From positions 4,960,001 to 5,024,000 of the forward strand of contig JAPNXP010000011.1 of assembly GCA_028753945.1 (NCBI GenBank): a DNA stretch of 64,000 bases, written 5' to 3'. Below the pieces are notes generated by a model. That model was not told the origin of the DNA. It ran no database searches and worked only from the letters and a program-made list of their open reading frames with translations. This document shows, piece after piece, positions 1 to 11,126 of the stretch (the stretch's first letter is position 1; each line of letters starts with the position of its first letter). The translations under genes and the position numbers were made by a program. The stretch is from Hexactinellida sp. DTS-2022 (taxonomy: Eukaryota; Porifera; Hexactinellida).

Positions 1-1874
1 TGTGTCACAGGAACAGCTGTAGTCTCCCACCTGAGCAAGTCACGTAAAGCCAGGCGTATAAACAGATGTTCTAGAATGTTCCTTACCAAGTTAGTACAGT
101 TCCCATGAGCACACGGGTTAGCGAGACAGTAGTTAACCAGTGTTTCGCAGCATTTCCCGACAAACCCCTTCTCACACATGCAGTGTACCCCGCTGTTCGT
201 GTTAGTGCACATTCCATGGTCCCCACACGGTAGCGTGTGAGCACACCCCGTGTTGGGACAGGCCCTGAAGGAGCAGAGCTCACCTTGGTACCCGGGGGCG
301 CATTCGCAGGTGTAGGTATTGTTCCCAGTCGGGAGACAGGCCCCCCCGTTGTGACAGGGGTTCCCGCGGTATTGGCAGGTGTCCACCCAGTCGCAGCTGG
401 TCCCATTGAACCCCTTTCTGCAGGTGCACTCATCCGCGAGCTATAATGCAGCGTAAGTAGCTATTAGGTGCCAATTGAAAGTGGAAGTGAAATTGAATTC
501 GATTTCAGTTGAAAGTGAAAATGGAAGTGGGTTTTTTCTATTTATACCTTGGGCCCTAGGGCATTCGCGTGCTTTAGCTAATTACTTGCCAATTGAAAGT
601 GAAAGTGAAATTTAATTGAATTTCAATTGAAAGTGGAAGTGAAAGTTTTTTTTCTATTTATACCTTGGACCCCAGGGCATTCGCGTGTTTTTAATTATAG
701 GCTGTATAATACACAGTGACGTCATATTACCTGGCAGAAGCCTCCAATAAGATTGCAGTCTTCGTGAGGTATGCACAGGCATTCCTCTGCTACCTTAGCG
801 TATCCAGGGTCGCAGCTGCACTCCCTGGTCACATTATTACAGCTGGAACCCGTGGGACACGCGGGGTGGCACTTTCCCGTCGTGCAGTGCACGCCTCCCC
901 ACCCGATCAGACATTCCTTCTCTCCACTCTCGTTGCACAGGTAGTGTCCCGTAGAGTTGTCCCTACAACATTAGGTCTATTAACCAGCTGGCTTCTCTAC
1001 AGCTGTTTGGCTAACAGATACAGCGAACTCCCGTTATAACGAAGTCGGATATTATGAAATGGAGATTCCCCCTAGAGCACTAAATGCATAATTATTATCC
1101 GCTTATAACGAAGTCGGATATAACGAATAACCGCTTATAACGAAATGGATATTTTCCCCAAAAATGCTCAATTATTATCCGCTTATACGAATATCCGGAT
1201 ATAACGAAGGAATTTACAGGCACTTCGTTATAACGAGAGTTGACTAGTTTGTACTGTAGAGCCTATACCAACCTGGGTACGCATAAGGTAGTGCAGTAGT
1301 CCCCGAACCAGGCCTTCCAACAGTCTATCTTTAGTCCTATTTGCACCACCATGTTCTTCTGTACCCCGTCATAGCTCCTCCTGTCGACAGCCCGTCCGGC
1401 CGCCACTGTCCAGTTCACGTCTATGTAGTCGATGTGTTCAAACCTGTATTCGTCTGAAAAGTAGTTGTAGTCGTAGTCCCTTGCAACTAGCACGGTTTGT
1501 ATGCGCTTGCTCCAGTTACCAGTGAATGCATACACCAGGGGATTGTCGAGTCCCGTTCCAAACACGTTATCTCCCTCAAAGAACGTAATGTTATGCACGT
1601 TTATATAAGCGTAGTGGAAGTAGGTGAAGTGGCTAGTGGTGTTCTCGTTACAGTAGTTAGAGGTCTCGTTGTGCTCCCGTATACACACGAAGAAGTGCAC
1701 GTCACATTTGGCCGGACAGTTTCCATTTCCGTTAGAGTCGCAGCAACTTCCGTCCTCCAGCCGCCCACTCAGGGAACAGCTCCAGAAATAGAAGGACACA
1801 TCGTGACCCTGAGGGTACCCCTGTCCCCTGGCCACACCCAGCAAGAGACACAGGACAAGAATAGAGCGGAACAT
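1..1874 (-). CDS. Delta/Jagged-type Notch ligand, 5' part (gene runs off the left edge)
   Basis: Model built from four exons: 1273-1874, 731-962, 87-440 and 1-30, all joined by GT-AG introns in matching phase. The protein starts with a signal peptide (hydrophobic run VLCLLLGV ending near ARGQ). A Cys-rich N-terminal MNNL-like region with several N-glycosylation sequons follows. A DSL domain spans the exon 1/2 junction: YCTTLCVPR joins to DNSTGHYLC, then GW-x-G-x-x-C. Exon 3 encodes EGF-like repeats (for example CEKGFVGKCC). Membrane-bound DSL proteins activate Notch on neighbouring cells. The transmembrane segment and tail lie outside the window, so Delta and Jagged subtypes cannot be separated. 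Intron 2 contains a duplicated ~119 bp block and intron 1 a MITE. Confidence 0.93.
472..690. repeat. Two-copy tandem repeat in a Notch-ligand intron
   Basis: Two diverged copies of a ~119 bp unit start near 472 and 590. Each runs from CCAATTGAAAGTG through a purine-rich stretch to ATTTATACCTTGG and GCATTCGCGTG. They sit in the intron between the DSL exon and the EGF exon. Confidence 0.75.
1021..1244. mobile_element. MITE family B (TIR CAGYGAACTCYCGTTATAACG)
   Basis: The left end reads CAGCGAACTCCCGTTATAACG and the right end is its imperfect complement (CGTTATAACGAGAGTTGAC). A TA precedes the left end. No coding capacity. It lies in the first intron of the Notch-ligand gene. TA-flanked CAG-start ends fit non-autonomous Tc1/mariner (pogo/Tigger-like) elements. 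Confidence 0.75.
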
Positions 1875-2434
1875 TCTAAGTAGATAGCTCGTAGCTAGGC
1901 TTGTTGTTTATATTTGTTTTCTTCATCTGCCTATTCTGATCTCGTGATGTTAGTTCCACTCACACTTCCCTTTTGACACTCTGTGATATTCGTTCTCTCA
2001 TAACTACCAACTATGTAGCTATTCTGTTAGGATAAAGTTATATCACTTAGAGGCAAACTAATACTTTATGTACCCTTTGTGATCCTTGTTCCCCTAACCT
2101 ACAGTGGATACCGGTTATAAGAACATCGTCGGGAACTGCATACAGTGTTCTTATAACCGGCATATATTATATAGGGTATATGGCAATCGTTTTCCAATAT
2201 AATGTTCTTATATCCTGTGTTCTTATATCGGATATCTACTGTATAAATACACGCGCTAGTTATCTGGCCGAATTCGTTCGTTCTTTATAACTCAGTGGTT
2301 CCCAACCTGGGGCCACAATATCTCTAAGTGTATTACGGGCAATGGGAGGGGGTCCACATTATATTTGGCATCTGCTAAATGACGCATATCATTCCTATGC
2401 CACTCTCCGTAACCAGTGTAGCTCGGTTAGAGAC
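1875..2434. other. Intergenic, divergent promoter region with MITE C
   Basis: This 560 bp spacer separates the minus-strand Notch ligand from plus-strand SNX3, so both 5' regions must lie in it. The only recognised element is MITE C at 2102-2241. No other gene or RNA was seen. Confidence 0.6.
2102..2241. mobile_element. MITE family C (TIR CAGTGGATACCGGTTATAAGAAC)
   Basis: Starts CAGTGGATACCGGTTATAAGAAC and ends with a matching inverted end closing in CTACTG, with TA on both sides. Related pieces are at 2794-2887 and 23372-23440. Confidence 0.75.
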
Positions 2435-3126
2435 ATGACGTCAGCAGGGGCAACCGGCGGTCCCAAGACGGACCGACTCTTCTCGGAGAAGAAACAGAAC
2501 CTGGACGACGCGTACGCGGCGCCCTCCGACTTTCTGGAGATAGACGTTCTCAACCCGGAGACACACGGCATAGGCAAGAACCGATACACCGACTACGAGG
2601 TTAGTTGTACTGTAACCTATGTCACATGTGTATGTACAGGCATTCGTACATACGCTCCTAATCTGTATGATACATAGTGTAGTGGCACCTATTGTACAGA
2701 GAACTCCCGTTATAACGAAGTTGGATATAACGAAATGGATATTTTCCCCTTTCCAAATTATAGCGCTCCTTATTAATATTTTCAAAAATAATACAGAGGA
2801 TGCCGGATATAAGAACATCGTCGGGAATTTACAGGGTATATGGAAACCGTTTTTCCAGTAGAATGTTCTTATAAACGGTATATACTGTACTCGGCTACTC
2901 GCTCCTGTATAATATATGCCCTGGTTGGCTTCTGTGATCAGCTGTCCCCAGGTGTCTATGCGCACAAACATTCCTATCTTCAAAATGCGGGAGAGTCTGG
3001 TCCGGAGGAGGTACTCAGACTTCGAGTGGCTGAAGAGCGAACTCGAGAGGGACTCTAAGATCCTGGTGCCCCCCCTCCCGGGGAAAGCTCTCGCCAGACA
3101 CCTACCCTTTAGGGGAGACGATGGTA

Positions 3127-3159
<33 letters not shown>

Positions 3160-3662
3160 GTTGTTGTTTACGTTTTATTATGGCTGTTGTAGGATTGTTT
3201 GACGCGGCATTTGTTGAGGAAAGAAAGAAATCTTTGGAAGATTTCATAAACAAGTAATTTGTTTGTTTATAAGTTATACAGTAGAACCTCGTTAGTACGA
3301 ACACTATTTCAGTCCCCTTCAAAGGCTTTTCAATACAAATTTAATGTTATTGATTAATACGAATTCCGGATAAGGCGAACGTATTTTGACGGTCCCCTGA
3401 TGTTCCTACTAACGAGGATTTACTGTACTGTGTTTATAAACAATGTGTAAGATCTACTGTACTTTGTTTATTCTATTGTATTATGATCTACTACTATGCT
3501 TTATGTTTGTAATACATATGTTAGGATTTACTGTACTTATAATACTGTATTAGGATCGCCAGCCACCCGTTGGCTCAGAACGAGAGGTGTCTGCACATGT
3601 TCCTGCAAGAACCCATTGTGGACAAGAACTACATTCCTGGGAAAGTCAGACAGACCAAGTAA
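2435..3662 (+). CDS. SNX3: Sorting nexin-3 (SNX3/SNX12 family)
   Basis: Four exons: 2435-2599, 2952-3123, 3193-3253 and 3554-3662. They total 507 nt and encode 168 aa, close to vertebrate SNX3. The protein is a single PX domain with a short N-terminal tail (QNLDDAYAAPSDFLEIDV). The phosphoinositide-binding RRRYSDFEWL motif is present, followed by PPLPGKAL, RGDD, EERKKSLEDFINK, then HPLAQNERCLHMFLQ. SNX3 binds PI3P on early endosomes and guides retromer recycling of cargo such as Wntless. Introns carry MITE fragments (2697-2887) and a full MITE (3279-3425). First gene of the plus-strand block. Confidence 0.97.
2697..2887. mobile_element. Compound MITE: family B left end joined to family C
   Basis: 2697-2793 matches the left part of family B (CCCGTTATAACGAAGTTGG). 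A near-complete C copy runs from 2794 (CAGAGGATGCCGGATATAAG) to 2887 (TATACTG). This is a nested or adjacent insertion in SNX3 intron 1. Confidence 0.6.
3125..3162. repeat. (TTG)n microsatellite in SNX3 intron 2
   Basis: An uninterrupted TTG trinucleotide run starts just after the donor site of the second SNX3 exon. Confidence 0.85.
3279..3425. mobile_element. MITE family A (TIR CAGTAGAACCTCGTTAGTACGAAC)
   Basis: A 147 bp element in SNX3 intron 3 with 5' CAGTAGAACCTCGTTAGTACGAACAC, an inverted end TACTAACGAGGATTTACTG, and TA on both sides. This is the commonest MITE family in the window (also 6566, 8366, 20948, 22583, 27197, 36134, 63763). Confidence 0.85.
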
Positions 3663-4669
3663 CTGTACATTGAGAGGTGTCATGTTACACTATACTGGTG
3701 TTTTGCTTTCATTTTCATACATACCAACCCTAATTATGTTGTTGTTGTTATTGTTTACTATTATTTACTCTAATTAAGAGATCCTTGGTATTGCTTGCAT
3801 TCAGTGTATTATACAGCCATTTGTAAATACGCTCCTAATCCTGGTCTGATGCAATTTTAATACGCCTAAATCACAATTTAATGTTACCGTATAGGAGAGG
3901 ATTCAAAATTTTCGCGCTCCTAAATTCAAATTTTCCAAAAATCATGCTCCAAAAGGAACGTCTCGCGCTCCTAGATAATTCCTTGCTTGCATTTATTGGT
4001 TGCTGACCAACATCCATGGTTAATACTGTCTGTTCAGTGGTTAATCCCACTCACATCAAAGCTACCAAATGGCTTTATAATAGAGTGTAATTCTGTTCGG
4101 GCAACTGTAGACTGACACGAATACTTCTAACAGAATATTCCTTTGAAGAGACAGGCTGTATAAGGTCATGCTGATGCTCGGTGAAATTACAGATTAATGG
4201 TATGTACAGAATGGATATTGAAGCTGTATTTGTGAGTGGAACAAGTGATAGTCAATACGGCTAAATGGTCCCATTAAGAGGAATAACGTGAGTTTAAAAC
4301 TTTCTATCTTTAATAATTTGTATGTCTATTAACGCAATGGAAATGGTCCGCATTTATGAATGGGAAATATAGGATTTTACTAATTATAGCTGACGATTTA
4401 ATTGGTTATTCTGTTTGATCGTTTGTATTCATGTATGTCTGTTTGTTTACTCCTATTTATTCTGTTTGTTAGTCGGACAGCTGCCCCCTCATATCGAGTT
4501 ACGCTCGCTCGCTCGCCTATATAAGTCCCTTACTCACTGCTTAGTAGAAACTCTGATATACTTTCATGCTTCTATTAATTTTACACATTTTTTGCTCAAC
4601 TTGTGTCTCTTGATTTGTTTGTTTCGTCCAACGAAGAATTTTATTCCAGTTTTAACTCAGAACCCAAAT
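3663..4669. other. SNX3-SMOC intergenic spacer with MITE I
   Basis: About 1 kb without a supported gene. It holds one MITE of family I near 3803-3985. The rest is AT-rich, and a Leu/Phe-rich reading frame at 4415-4753 looks fortuitous. Confidence 0.6.
3803..3985. mobile_element. Repeat family I (GCTCCTAATCCTGGTC element)
   Basis: Shares TTGTAAATACGCTCCTAATC, ATGTTACCGTATAGGAGAGG and GCTCCTAGATAATTCC with copies near 16566, 17427, 18635, 24262 and (inverted) 31590. Non-coding, about 170-180 bp. The class was not determined. Confidence 0.7.
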
Positions 4670-7600
4670 ATGAAGATTTATTATTTCCTGTTTTTGCTTG
4701 CTTTTATTATTTCGGTGAGTTTTAACAAATTTAATTTACAACTAATTAACTGAGAGCCTATTTCGTAAGGGAATTTTATATTCAACTGTTTATTTAAATT
4801 AATTAGGAAAAGCAATTTAACTTCATTTGTTTATTTATTTTTATTCAAAACACACACACAAGTAATAGAAATATTAGTGCTATAATTAGTGTTTACATTT
4901 CTGGCAAACATGAGACTATTTCCCGCCCATTAGCCCCCAAGAGGGCAACGGGTTAATTGACATATTTGGCATCCAATTTCTGACCCTCCCACAATTCCCA
5001 TCCCAACATTCCATCTCCCCTACAGTTGCTAGGAGGTATGTCGAGTTTATAAAACTCAAATTGACCTCTACTCCTTACCCCCCCACAGATTGACCTCAAT
5101 TTACTCACAAATCATCCAAATAGCTAATGTGGTATTCACAGTCTTATTCCAGATTATATATCCGTTACTATTATGGCCCAGTGAACTCTTACAATTGCTC
5201 CCAATTGCATTTTACCATTACTCGTGCCTCTCATTATTTAGGTCTTATATTTCCTATCATATTTCCCTATAGTTAATGCCACATAATTAGCATTAATTAA
5301 AATGTAGCACATACCAAATTCTGTCCACACAACTTGAATGTTTAGACTCACAAATACTCGCTAATCCAAACTGGATTTTGTTATTAAGAATTCCAGTACT
5401 GGTATCCTAGCAACACTTATGTATCCAGGAATGCTATTATTTGCTATATTTAGGTTGAAACTCGTGCGATTCCAGCGGCGCAACAAGATGAATTCGGTTA
5501 GTAAAAATATTTTATATTTAATTTGTAAATTGACTGAGTTTATTGTATACTAATTTAATAATTGGCACATAATTTTATTCATATTTTGACACCTCCCAAC
5601 TTCAGTGGGAGAGACAGCTGGGCTAATTTGTAGTTTTATTCGTCTAATTAGAAAATTAAGTTTCAGTTTACTGTAATTAAAATGCAACGTTTCTTACTTT
5701 GATCTTTTTTAAAATTCTTAGACAATGATAGCTTAGTAACTGCACTTCATTTAAGAATGTAATATTATACATTATTCGTTAATTGGGTTTGTTATAGCTA
5801 GTCTTCTCCTAAGTAACCAATTACTAATCAGGAATGTATCACGCTTGTAATTGCCCACTAATTTGTTTAGACACGTGAGGGGGATTACACTAATCACTGA
5901 TTTTATTGCTGACTTAATTACGTATCTCCTACACACTCGTGTATTTATTTATTTGTCTGTTTATATACAGTAGACTCCGCTTAATAGAGTCACCTCGGAC
6001 CAGGTTACTTTGACCCGATTAAGCGGAGAAATCAATTAACCGAATTAGCTCTATTAAGCGGAGTCGACTGTACTTATTTATATTCTTATTTCTTTTCTTA
6101 TTTCTTTCTTTTCTTATTTCTTTATTTAAATATTTATGTATGTATCTGTTTATTTGTCTGTTTATTTATGTATTTTCTTATTTCTTTATATATCTGTTTA
6201 TGTATCTGTTTACTTACGTACTTACGTACTTATGTATCTGTCTATCAGGGCTGGATCCGGAGCAGAGGGTCTGTCTGTACATAAACTGTGGGGAGGGAGA
6301 GGCTTGTGTCTCGGTCCAAGGGGTCCCCCAGTGCAAGCTACGCCCCGTGATACCCCCGTGAGTTACGTAGCTACATTGCTGTGTAGTCTAGATAGCACAC
6401 GCCTATGCTCAGTGCGTACTGCCTCTCTTGCTTTCATCTTAAAACCATAGCTTGCCTATGAGCTTACACCCTGACCTAATATCTAATTACTAATGCTATT
6501 GTGTGGCTGGAATCAGCTGGCTTGTGTGGCTATTCTATTCAATCAAAACTGCATTAATTGTTCTACAGTAAAACCTCGTTATACGAACACCAACGGACAG
6601 TAAAATGAGTTCGTATTAACCGGAGTAATACTCATTGTATAGCCATTGTAGGGACCTGATTTTGTGGAACTGTTTGTTCGTATTAACCGTGCTCCTACTA
6701 ACGAGCTTCTACTATAACTAACTAACTAACTAGCTAGCTAGCTAACTAATTACTACTAACTAACTAACTAACTAGGTAGCTAGCTGCATTAACTCGTTAT
6801 ACTATAGCTGTGTCGCCAGGCCCTGTGAGGGCCTCACGCCGGTGTGCGATCAGTTCGGACGGAGCCACGCCTCAGAGTGCGACATGAACCTCAGCGCCTG
6901 TAACACCTCGGAACAGCTGACGAGCACACCTTGTCCCACAGGTAACTGTAATAGGGGGGTATATTATATACTTAGTTATGTATTTAATTAACAGGGATAT
7001 AAAAATAATTATTTTGAAATAAAATCAATATCAAAATCAATTGGTTTAATGTTGAATTTTATATTTGAAATCTATTTGAATCGTAGTAATTACTACGTAA
7101 CATTACAAAGTATATTTATAACCAAATAGCATATAAATAGCTTTTATGTAACATGAGTTTTGATCATTCAAATCAACGACTTAATTTATCAATAATCAAT
7201 CGACTATAATTCCCATCCCTGTAATGTTCATTCAAATCAACGACTTAATTTATCGAATAAATGAAATATATATTATCCCCATTCCCTGCCTAATACGCTG
7301 AGTCCCTAGCTGCTCCTGAGGACTGCTACGCCTCCGTACGAAGGAGACTCGCCTCCTACTCCCCCTCTCCCCCCGGGCAGCTCTCCCTATGGACGGACAG
7401 AGCTGCCGCCGGTACCCTCTCTCTCTCGGATATTAGCGGGAGCGTATTTCCAAGCTGTGAGCCCAGCGGACAGTACAGGAGCAACCAGTGCTACGGACGC
7501 ATTCCTAACCGCCTCTTCTGTTGGTGCGTAAAGCCGGAAACAGGGGAGTATCGGCCCGGCAGTTTCAAGTCAGGTCAGGTCGACTGTTCCATCTACAGTG

Positions 7601-9056
7601 AGTTGTAGTATAGCTGTATTCTTAAACATTATTAAAGCCACCAATTTGCCTTTGAAGGCTTAACTAATCCAACTTAAATTGTGGATTATTTGACTTTGTA
7701 TGGTTTTATTTTCGTAGCATTATTTATTTATTAATATTAGTGTTGTTTTACGGCATCATAAGTTTGTTAAGCCTAAACTAGTTTGTTAAACCGGCCTTTG
7801 TTTATTCTTTAGCCGCCAGAAAATGTGAGATGGTGGCTTTAATAGTCACCATAAAATTTCATTATGTTATTTTGTCATTTTGTCTACCTGCATAGTAATA
7901 TTTCACTTTGTCGAGCACTGATTCCTATATATCTACATAACAACTCACCACCTGTACATTAGCTGTGCTATTATGCTATGCTGTTGTTTAGCTTTGCTAT
8001 TATGTAATTGATCTTATCGCTGTTGTTTAGCGGAGGGTAACTGTACGGTGCGTTCGGACGCGGGAGAGAGTCTGGAGCTGAGACACGGAGAGACCCTGAG
8101 GGACAGCTGCTCCCTGCAGTGAGTTCATATGTGTTCATATGTGTTGAGGTAGCGCGTAGCTTGTTACTGCTGTGTATACAGGGAATATAAGCTGTGCTAC
8201 ATCTATATACAGATAACCTTATACGAATACTGCTATATGCAAATAATGTTATACGAATATACACGAATAATGTTATACGAACAAAGCTATACAAATAATC
8301 ATATACGAATACTGTATGCAATTCATGCCTTTGTAATTAATCCTATAATAAGTCAAATGCATATACAGTAGAACCTCGTTAGTACGAACACCATGCACCA
8401 GGGGACCATCATAATGTGTACTCCTTATCCAGAATTCGTATAACAAATATCATTTGTATTGAAAAGGCTTTAAAGTTGACTGAAATAGTGTTCGTATTCC
8501 CCGGAATTTCGTATTAACCGTGTCCGTACTAACGAGATTATACTGTAATCTTATGCAAATACTGCAATGTAAATAATCCTATATAGTTATCCTGTATACA
8601 GCTATGCTCTACTTCTATCCTATACTGTTATCTTATAATGCTATCTTGTAATACTATGCTCTATACATATACCCTATACCCCTATGTTCTATACACTATA
8701 CACTATACAGCTATACTATGCTATACCGCTATTGTGTAGCTCCTGCAGCCACGGGGTGGTCAGCTCGCGCCAGGAGCGGGCCTGTCTCCTGTGCCCCCCT
8801 CCCCTCCTGTCGGACACCAAGCGGCTGCTGTTCTCTCTGAGGGGGCGTCTCTACCAGCGGGCCACGGGTAGGGACCCCAGTGTTAGCAGTAGGAGGACCC
8901 TCTCTTGGTACTTCGACAGGTGTGACAGGAACCACGGGGGCGAGATCACCAGGGGGGACTTCTATAACTGCCACAAGAATATATCCCAGGGTTAGTTGTA
9001 GTTGTAGTAGTAGTTGTAGTTAGTTAGTTAGCTAGTTAGTTAGCTAGCTAGTTAGC

Positions 9057-9095
<39 letters not shown>

Positions 9096-9493
9096 CTAGT
9101 TAGCTAGTTAGCTAGTTAGCTAGTTAGTTAGTTAGTTAGTTAGGTAGTTTAGATAGGTATTAACTTTTCATGATTTATCATAACGTGTGTCTAAAGACTC
9201 TAAACCAATGATAAAATTTGGGACTGAAAAAATGTCTTCATATTTTGGTGTTATTCATTTTACTGTATATAGTTATTAGTTAGTTAGCTAGTTAGTTTAT
9301 ACGTTTGTTTGTTGTCAGCTAGTTCTGTTTGTTTGTTGTTATTTACCTACCTGTTATAGTATCCGCTGCCTGCATGGAGGCTCTGTTCGAGGACTGCACG
9401 GGTCCCCGTTGGGACTCGATCCTCCCTCTCCAATGGAAGAGGTGTTTCCTGAGAGACATCTCGCAGTCGCAGCCCCCTGTCACCCCTAATTAG
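4670..9493 (+). CDS. SMOC-like secreted calcium-binding matrix protein
   Basis: Eight exons: 4670-4714, 5454-5496, 6249-6357, 6820-6941, 7310-7597, 8031-8118, 8740-8990 and 9360-9493, all phase-consistent (about 359 aa). Domain order is as follows. A signal peptide (MKIYYFLFLLAFIIS). A follistatin/Kazal module (CLYINCGEGEACVSVQGVPQC, then PVCDQFGRSHASEC). A thyroglobulin type-1 domain (FPSCEPSGQY then CWCV). A SPARC-like extracellular calcium-binding region with an EF-hand-like DRNHGGEITRGDF loop. The order FS-TY-EC matches SMOC rather than testican. SMOC proteins sit in the matrix and modulate BMP signalling. This one has a single TY domain where vertebrate SMOC has two. The tiny second exon (43 nt) and first exon rest on splice phase only. 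Confidence 0.85.
4715..5453. other. First intron of the SMOC-like gene
   Basis: AT-rich, 739 bp. It includes a possible GAG..AAATTGACCTC-type direct repeat near 5045-5100. No gene or recognised transposon was seen. Confidence 0.5.
5968..6070. mobile_element. MITE family D (TIR CAGTAGACTCCGCTTAATAGAG)
   Basis: A 103 bp element ending CTATTAAGCGGAGTCGACTG and flanked by TA, in SMOC-like intron 2. A second good copy is at 58912-59013. Confidence 0.85.
6071..6246. repeat. T-rich low-complexity tract (TTTATxTxTTT)
   Basis: Degenerate TATTTATT/TGTTTATT repetition directly before the exon at 6249. It may double as an extended polypyrimidine tract. Reading frames across it are artefacts. Confidence 0.7.
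6566..6713. mobile_element. MITE family A copy
   Basis: Starts CAGTAAAACCTCGTTATACG and ends with an inverted ACTAACGAGCTTCTAC, in a SMOC-like intron. An adjacent (TAAC)n tract follows. Confidence 0.8.
6714..6785. repeat. (TAAC)n / TAGC microsatellite
   Basis: Runs of AACT and AGCT tetramers sit just downstream of the MITE, in the intron before the Kazal exon. Confidence 0.8.
8366..8545. mobile_element. MITE family A copy
   Basis: CAGTAGAACCTCGTTAGTACG at the left end, ACTAACGAGATTATACTG at the right, TA-flanked, in a SMOC-like intron. Confidence 0.85.
8991..9147. repeat. (TTAG)n microsatellite
   Basis: About 150 bp of TTAG with interspersed CTAG units, starting directly at the 5' splice site after the calcium-binding exon. 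Confidence 0.9.
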
Positions 9494-9662
9494 CCCCCCC
9501 CCCTAATCCCATCTCAGATGGCTCTATCCTACTCACTTATTCGCTTCTGAAGCATTGTGTATTCACTTTTGAGCTTGTAAATATAATGCAACTATACATA
9601 ATTCTATTGCTATATTCTTGTAAACAACAACAACAACAACATAGTATCTACATATTAGCATA

Positions 9663-11126
9663 ATGCGTTCTACCGTGCTGACGACTGCGGTTGTTGTCAC
9701 CTGTCTGAAGGTGTGTCTATTCCCCGCCTATTATTCGACTGACCTCGAAGTTCACAGGAACTGGCTAGCCGTCACCTCCTCCTTGCCCCCCTCCCAATGG
9801 TACCATTCCAATGTGTCCCTATGGTCCCTAGACTACCCCCCACTATTCGCGTACTTCGAATGGGCCCTCTCTTTCCCCGCTAGACTCGTAGATCCGAACA
9901 TAACCGGAATACACAACCTGGGGTACAGTAGCGACACCTGCATAGCATTCCAGAGGGCCACTGTGGTCGCTAGTGACTCCGTTCTAATATTAGCCACGGA
10001 CGCATATGTGTGTACCCTCTCGGAACGGATTCCCGTTCGTACCGTGGCTCTCTCGCTGCTTATAGTCGGTAACGCAGGACTGCTTATTGTGGACCACATA
10101 CACTTCCAGTACAATGGAATGTTAATGGGCATTCTTCTGTTCTCAATGGTTGCTATGAAGCGGGGACACTTCGTGACCGCCGCGGCTCTGTTTACAGTTT
10201 TGTTACTTTTCAAACACATTTTTGTTTACGTTGCGCCTGCCTATTTCCTATTCCTACTAACGCACTACTGTCTCCACAAGCATTCCTTGGTGTCAATAGG
10301 AGCCAGGTTCCTAGCCCTCGCTCTCACGGTTGTCTCGATCTCCCTTGTGTCGCTGTTCCCCTTCCGGTCCGATCTGTTCCAGCTGTTAACCCGACTGTTC
10401 CCCTTCAAGCGGGGCCTCACACACGCATATTGGGCACCCAATGTGTGGGCACTTTACAACACCATTGACCTGGTCCTGTCCAGACTAACCAGACCGGAAG
10501 TGGGATCTGTATCCACTCGGGGACTCGTTGGGGACCTCACTCACCACTCAGTGCCCTCCCCCACGCCCCTAGCAACGCTGGTATGCACACTGGTTGCCAT
10601 GGGACCGGCCATGCTGCTGGTTATGCGTCGCAGCAAGTCCGCTGAACATTCCTTTGACAAGTTTGTGTTGTCAGTGACACTGTGTGCGTTTGGCGCGTTT
10701 ATGTTCGGCTGGCACGTGCACGAGAAAGCGATCCTATTGGTCACAGTTCCCCTGAGCCTCTTGGCCGTAGAACACCCCGCGATTGTTCCTATTTATACCC
10801 TCCTCTCCTCTGTGGGCGTGTTCTCTCTCTTCCCATTGGTCAACCAGCCGAGAGAGGCCCCTATTAAGCTATGCCTGCTGGTGCTACACCTCAGTTTCTG
10901 CCGCATAACTCTGCCCAGATGCGTAATCAGGCCGCACGCGCTCTCCCGAGCAGAGACCCTCTATATGTGGGGCCTGGCGCCCCTGGCATGCCTCGAAATA
11001 TTCGGACACAAACTGACCGGCTTGCAATTCCTGCCTCTGCTAATGACGTCACTATACTGTAGTATAGGCAACTTGTACGCGTGGGCGCGGTTAAATATGT
11101 TCGCTATTGGTTTGTGCTACGCTTAA
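9663..11126 (+). CDS. ALG8: Dolichyl-P-Glc:Glc1Man9GlcNAc2-PP-dolichol alpha-1,3-glucosyltransferase (ALG8)
   Basis: Single exon, 487 aa, slightly shorter than the ~526 aa vertebrate enzyme. The family motif STDLEVHRNWLA lies at about residues 25-36 and contains the acidic residue thought to be catalytic. LDYPPLFAYFEW and the membrane-rich remainder (LLIVDHIHFQYNG, GWHVHEKAIL) follow. ALG8 adds the second glucose to the lipid-linked oligosaccharide in the ER lumen before transfer to protein. ALG6 is the near relative, but STDxEVHRNW-x-A points to ALG8. No intron interrupts the coding region. The stop of the SMOC-like gene lies 169 bp upstream on the same strand. Confidence 0.96.
   Translation: MRSTVLTTAVVVTCLKVCLFPAYYSTDLEVHRNWLAVTSSLPPSQWYHSNVSLWSLDYPPLFAYFEWALSFPARLVDPNITGIHNLGYSSDTCIAFQRATVVASDSVLILATDAYVCTLSERIPVRTVALSLLIVGNAGLLIVDHIHFQYNGMLMGILLFSMVAMKRGHFVTAAALFTVLLLFKHIFVYVAPAYFLFLLTHYCLHKHSLVSIGARFLALALTVVSISLVSLFPFRSDLFQLLTRLFPFKRGLTHAYWAPNVWALYNTIDLVLSRLTRPEVGSVSTRGLVGDLTHHSVPSPTPLATLVCTLVAMGPAMLLVMRRSKSAEHSFDKFVLSVTLCAFGAFMFGWHVHEKAILLVTVPLSLLAVEHPAIVPIYTLLSSVGVFSLFPLVNQPREAPIKLCLLVLHLSFCRITLPRCVIRPHALSRAETLYMWGLAPLACLEIFGHKLTGLQFLPLLMTSLYCSIGNLYAWARLNMFAIGLCYA

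Noticed and set aside
83..433. Minus-strand 116-aa frame rich in Thr/Pro
   Set aside because: Same strand but a different frame from the EGF exon. The Cys-spaced frame with correct splice sites is the real one.
1497..1883. Plus-strand 128-aa frame
   Set aside because: Antisense shadow of the Notch-ligand first exon.
2441..3322. Minus-strand 293-aa frame with an Asn run
   Set aside because: Antisense to SNX3 exons and introns. The poly-Asn run is the TTG microsatellite read backwards.
6136..6450. Two overlapping Leu/Tyr/Val-rich frames
   Set aside because: They arise from TTTAT low-complexity DNA plus part of the follistatin exon.
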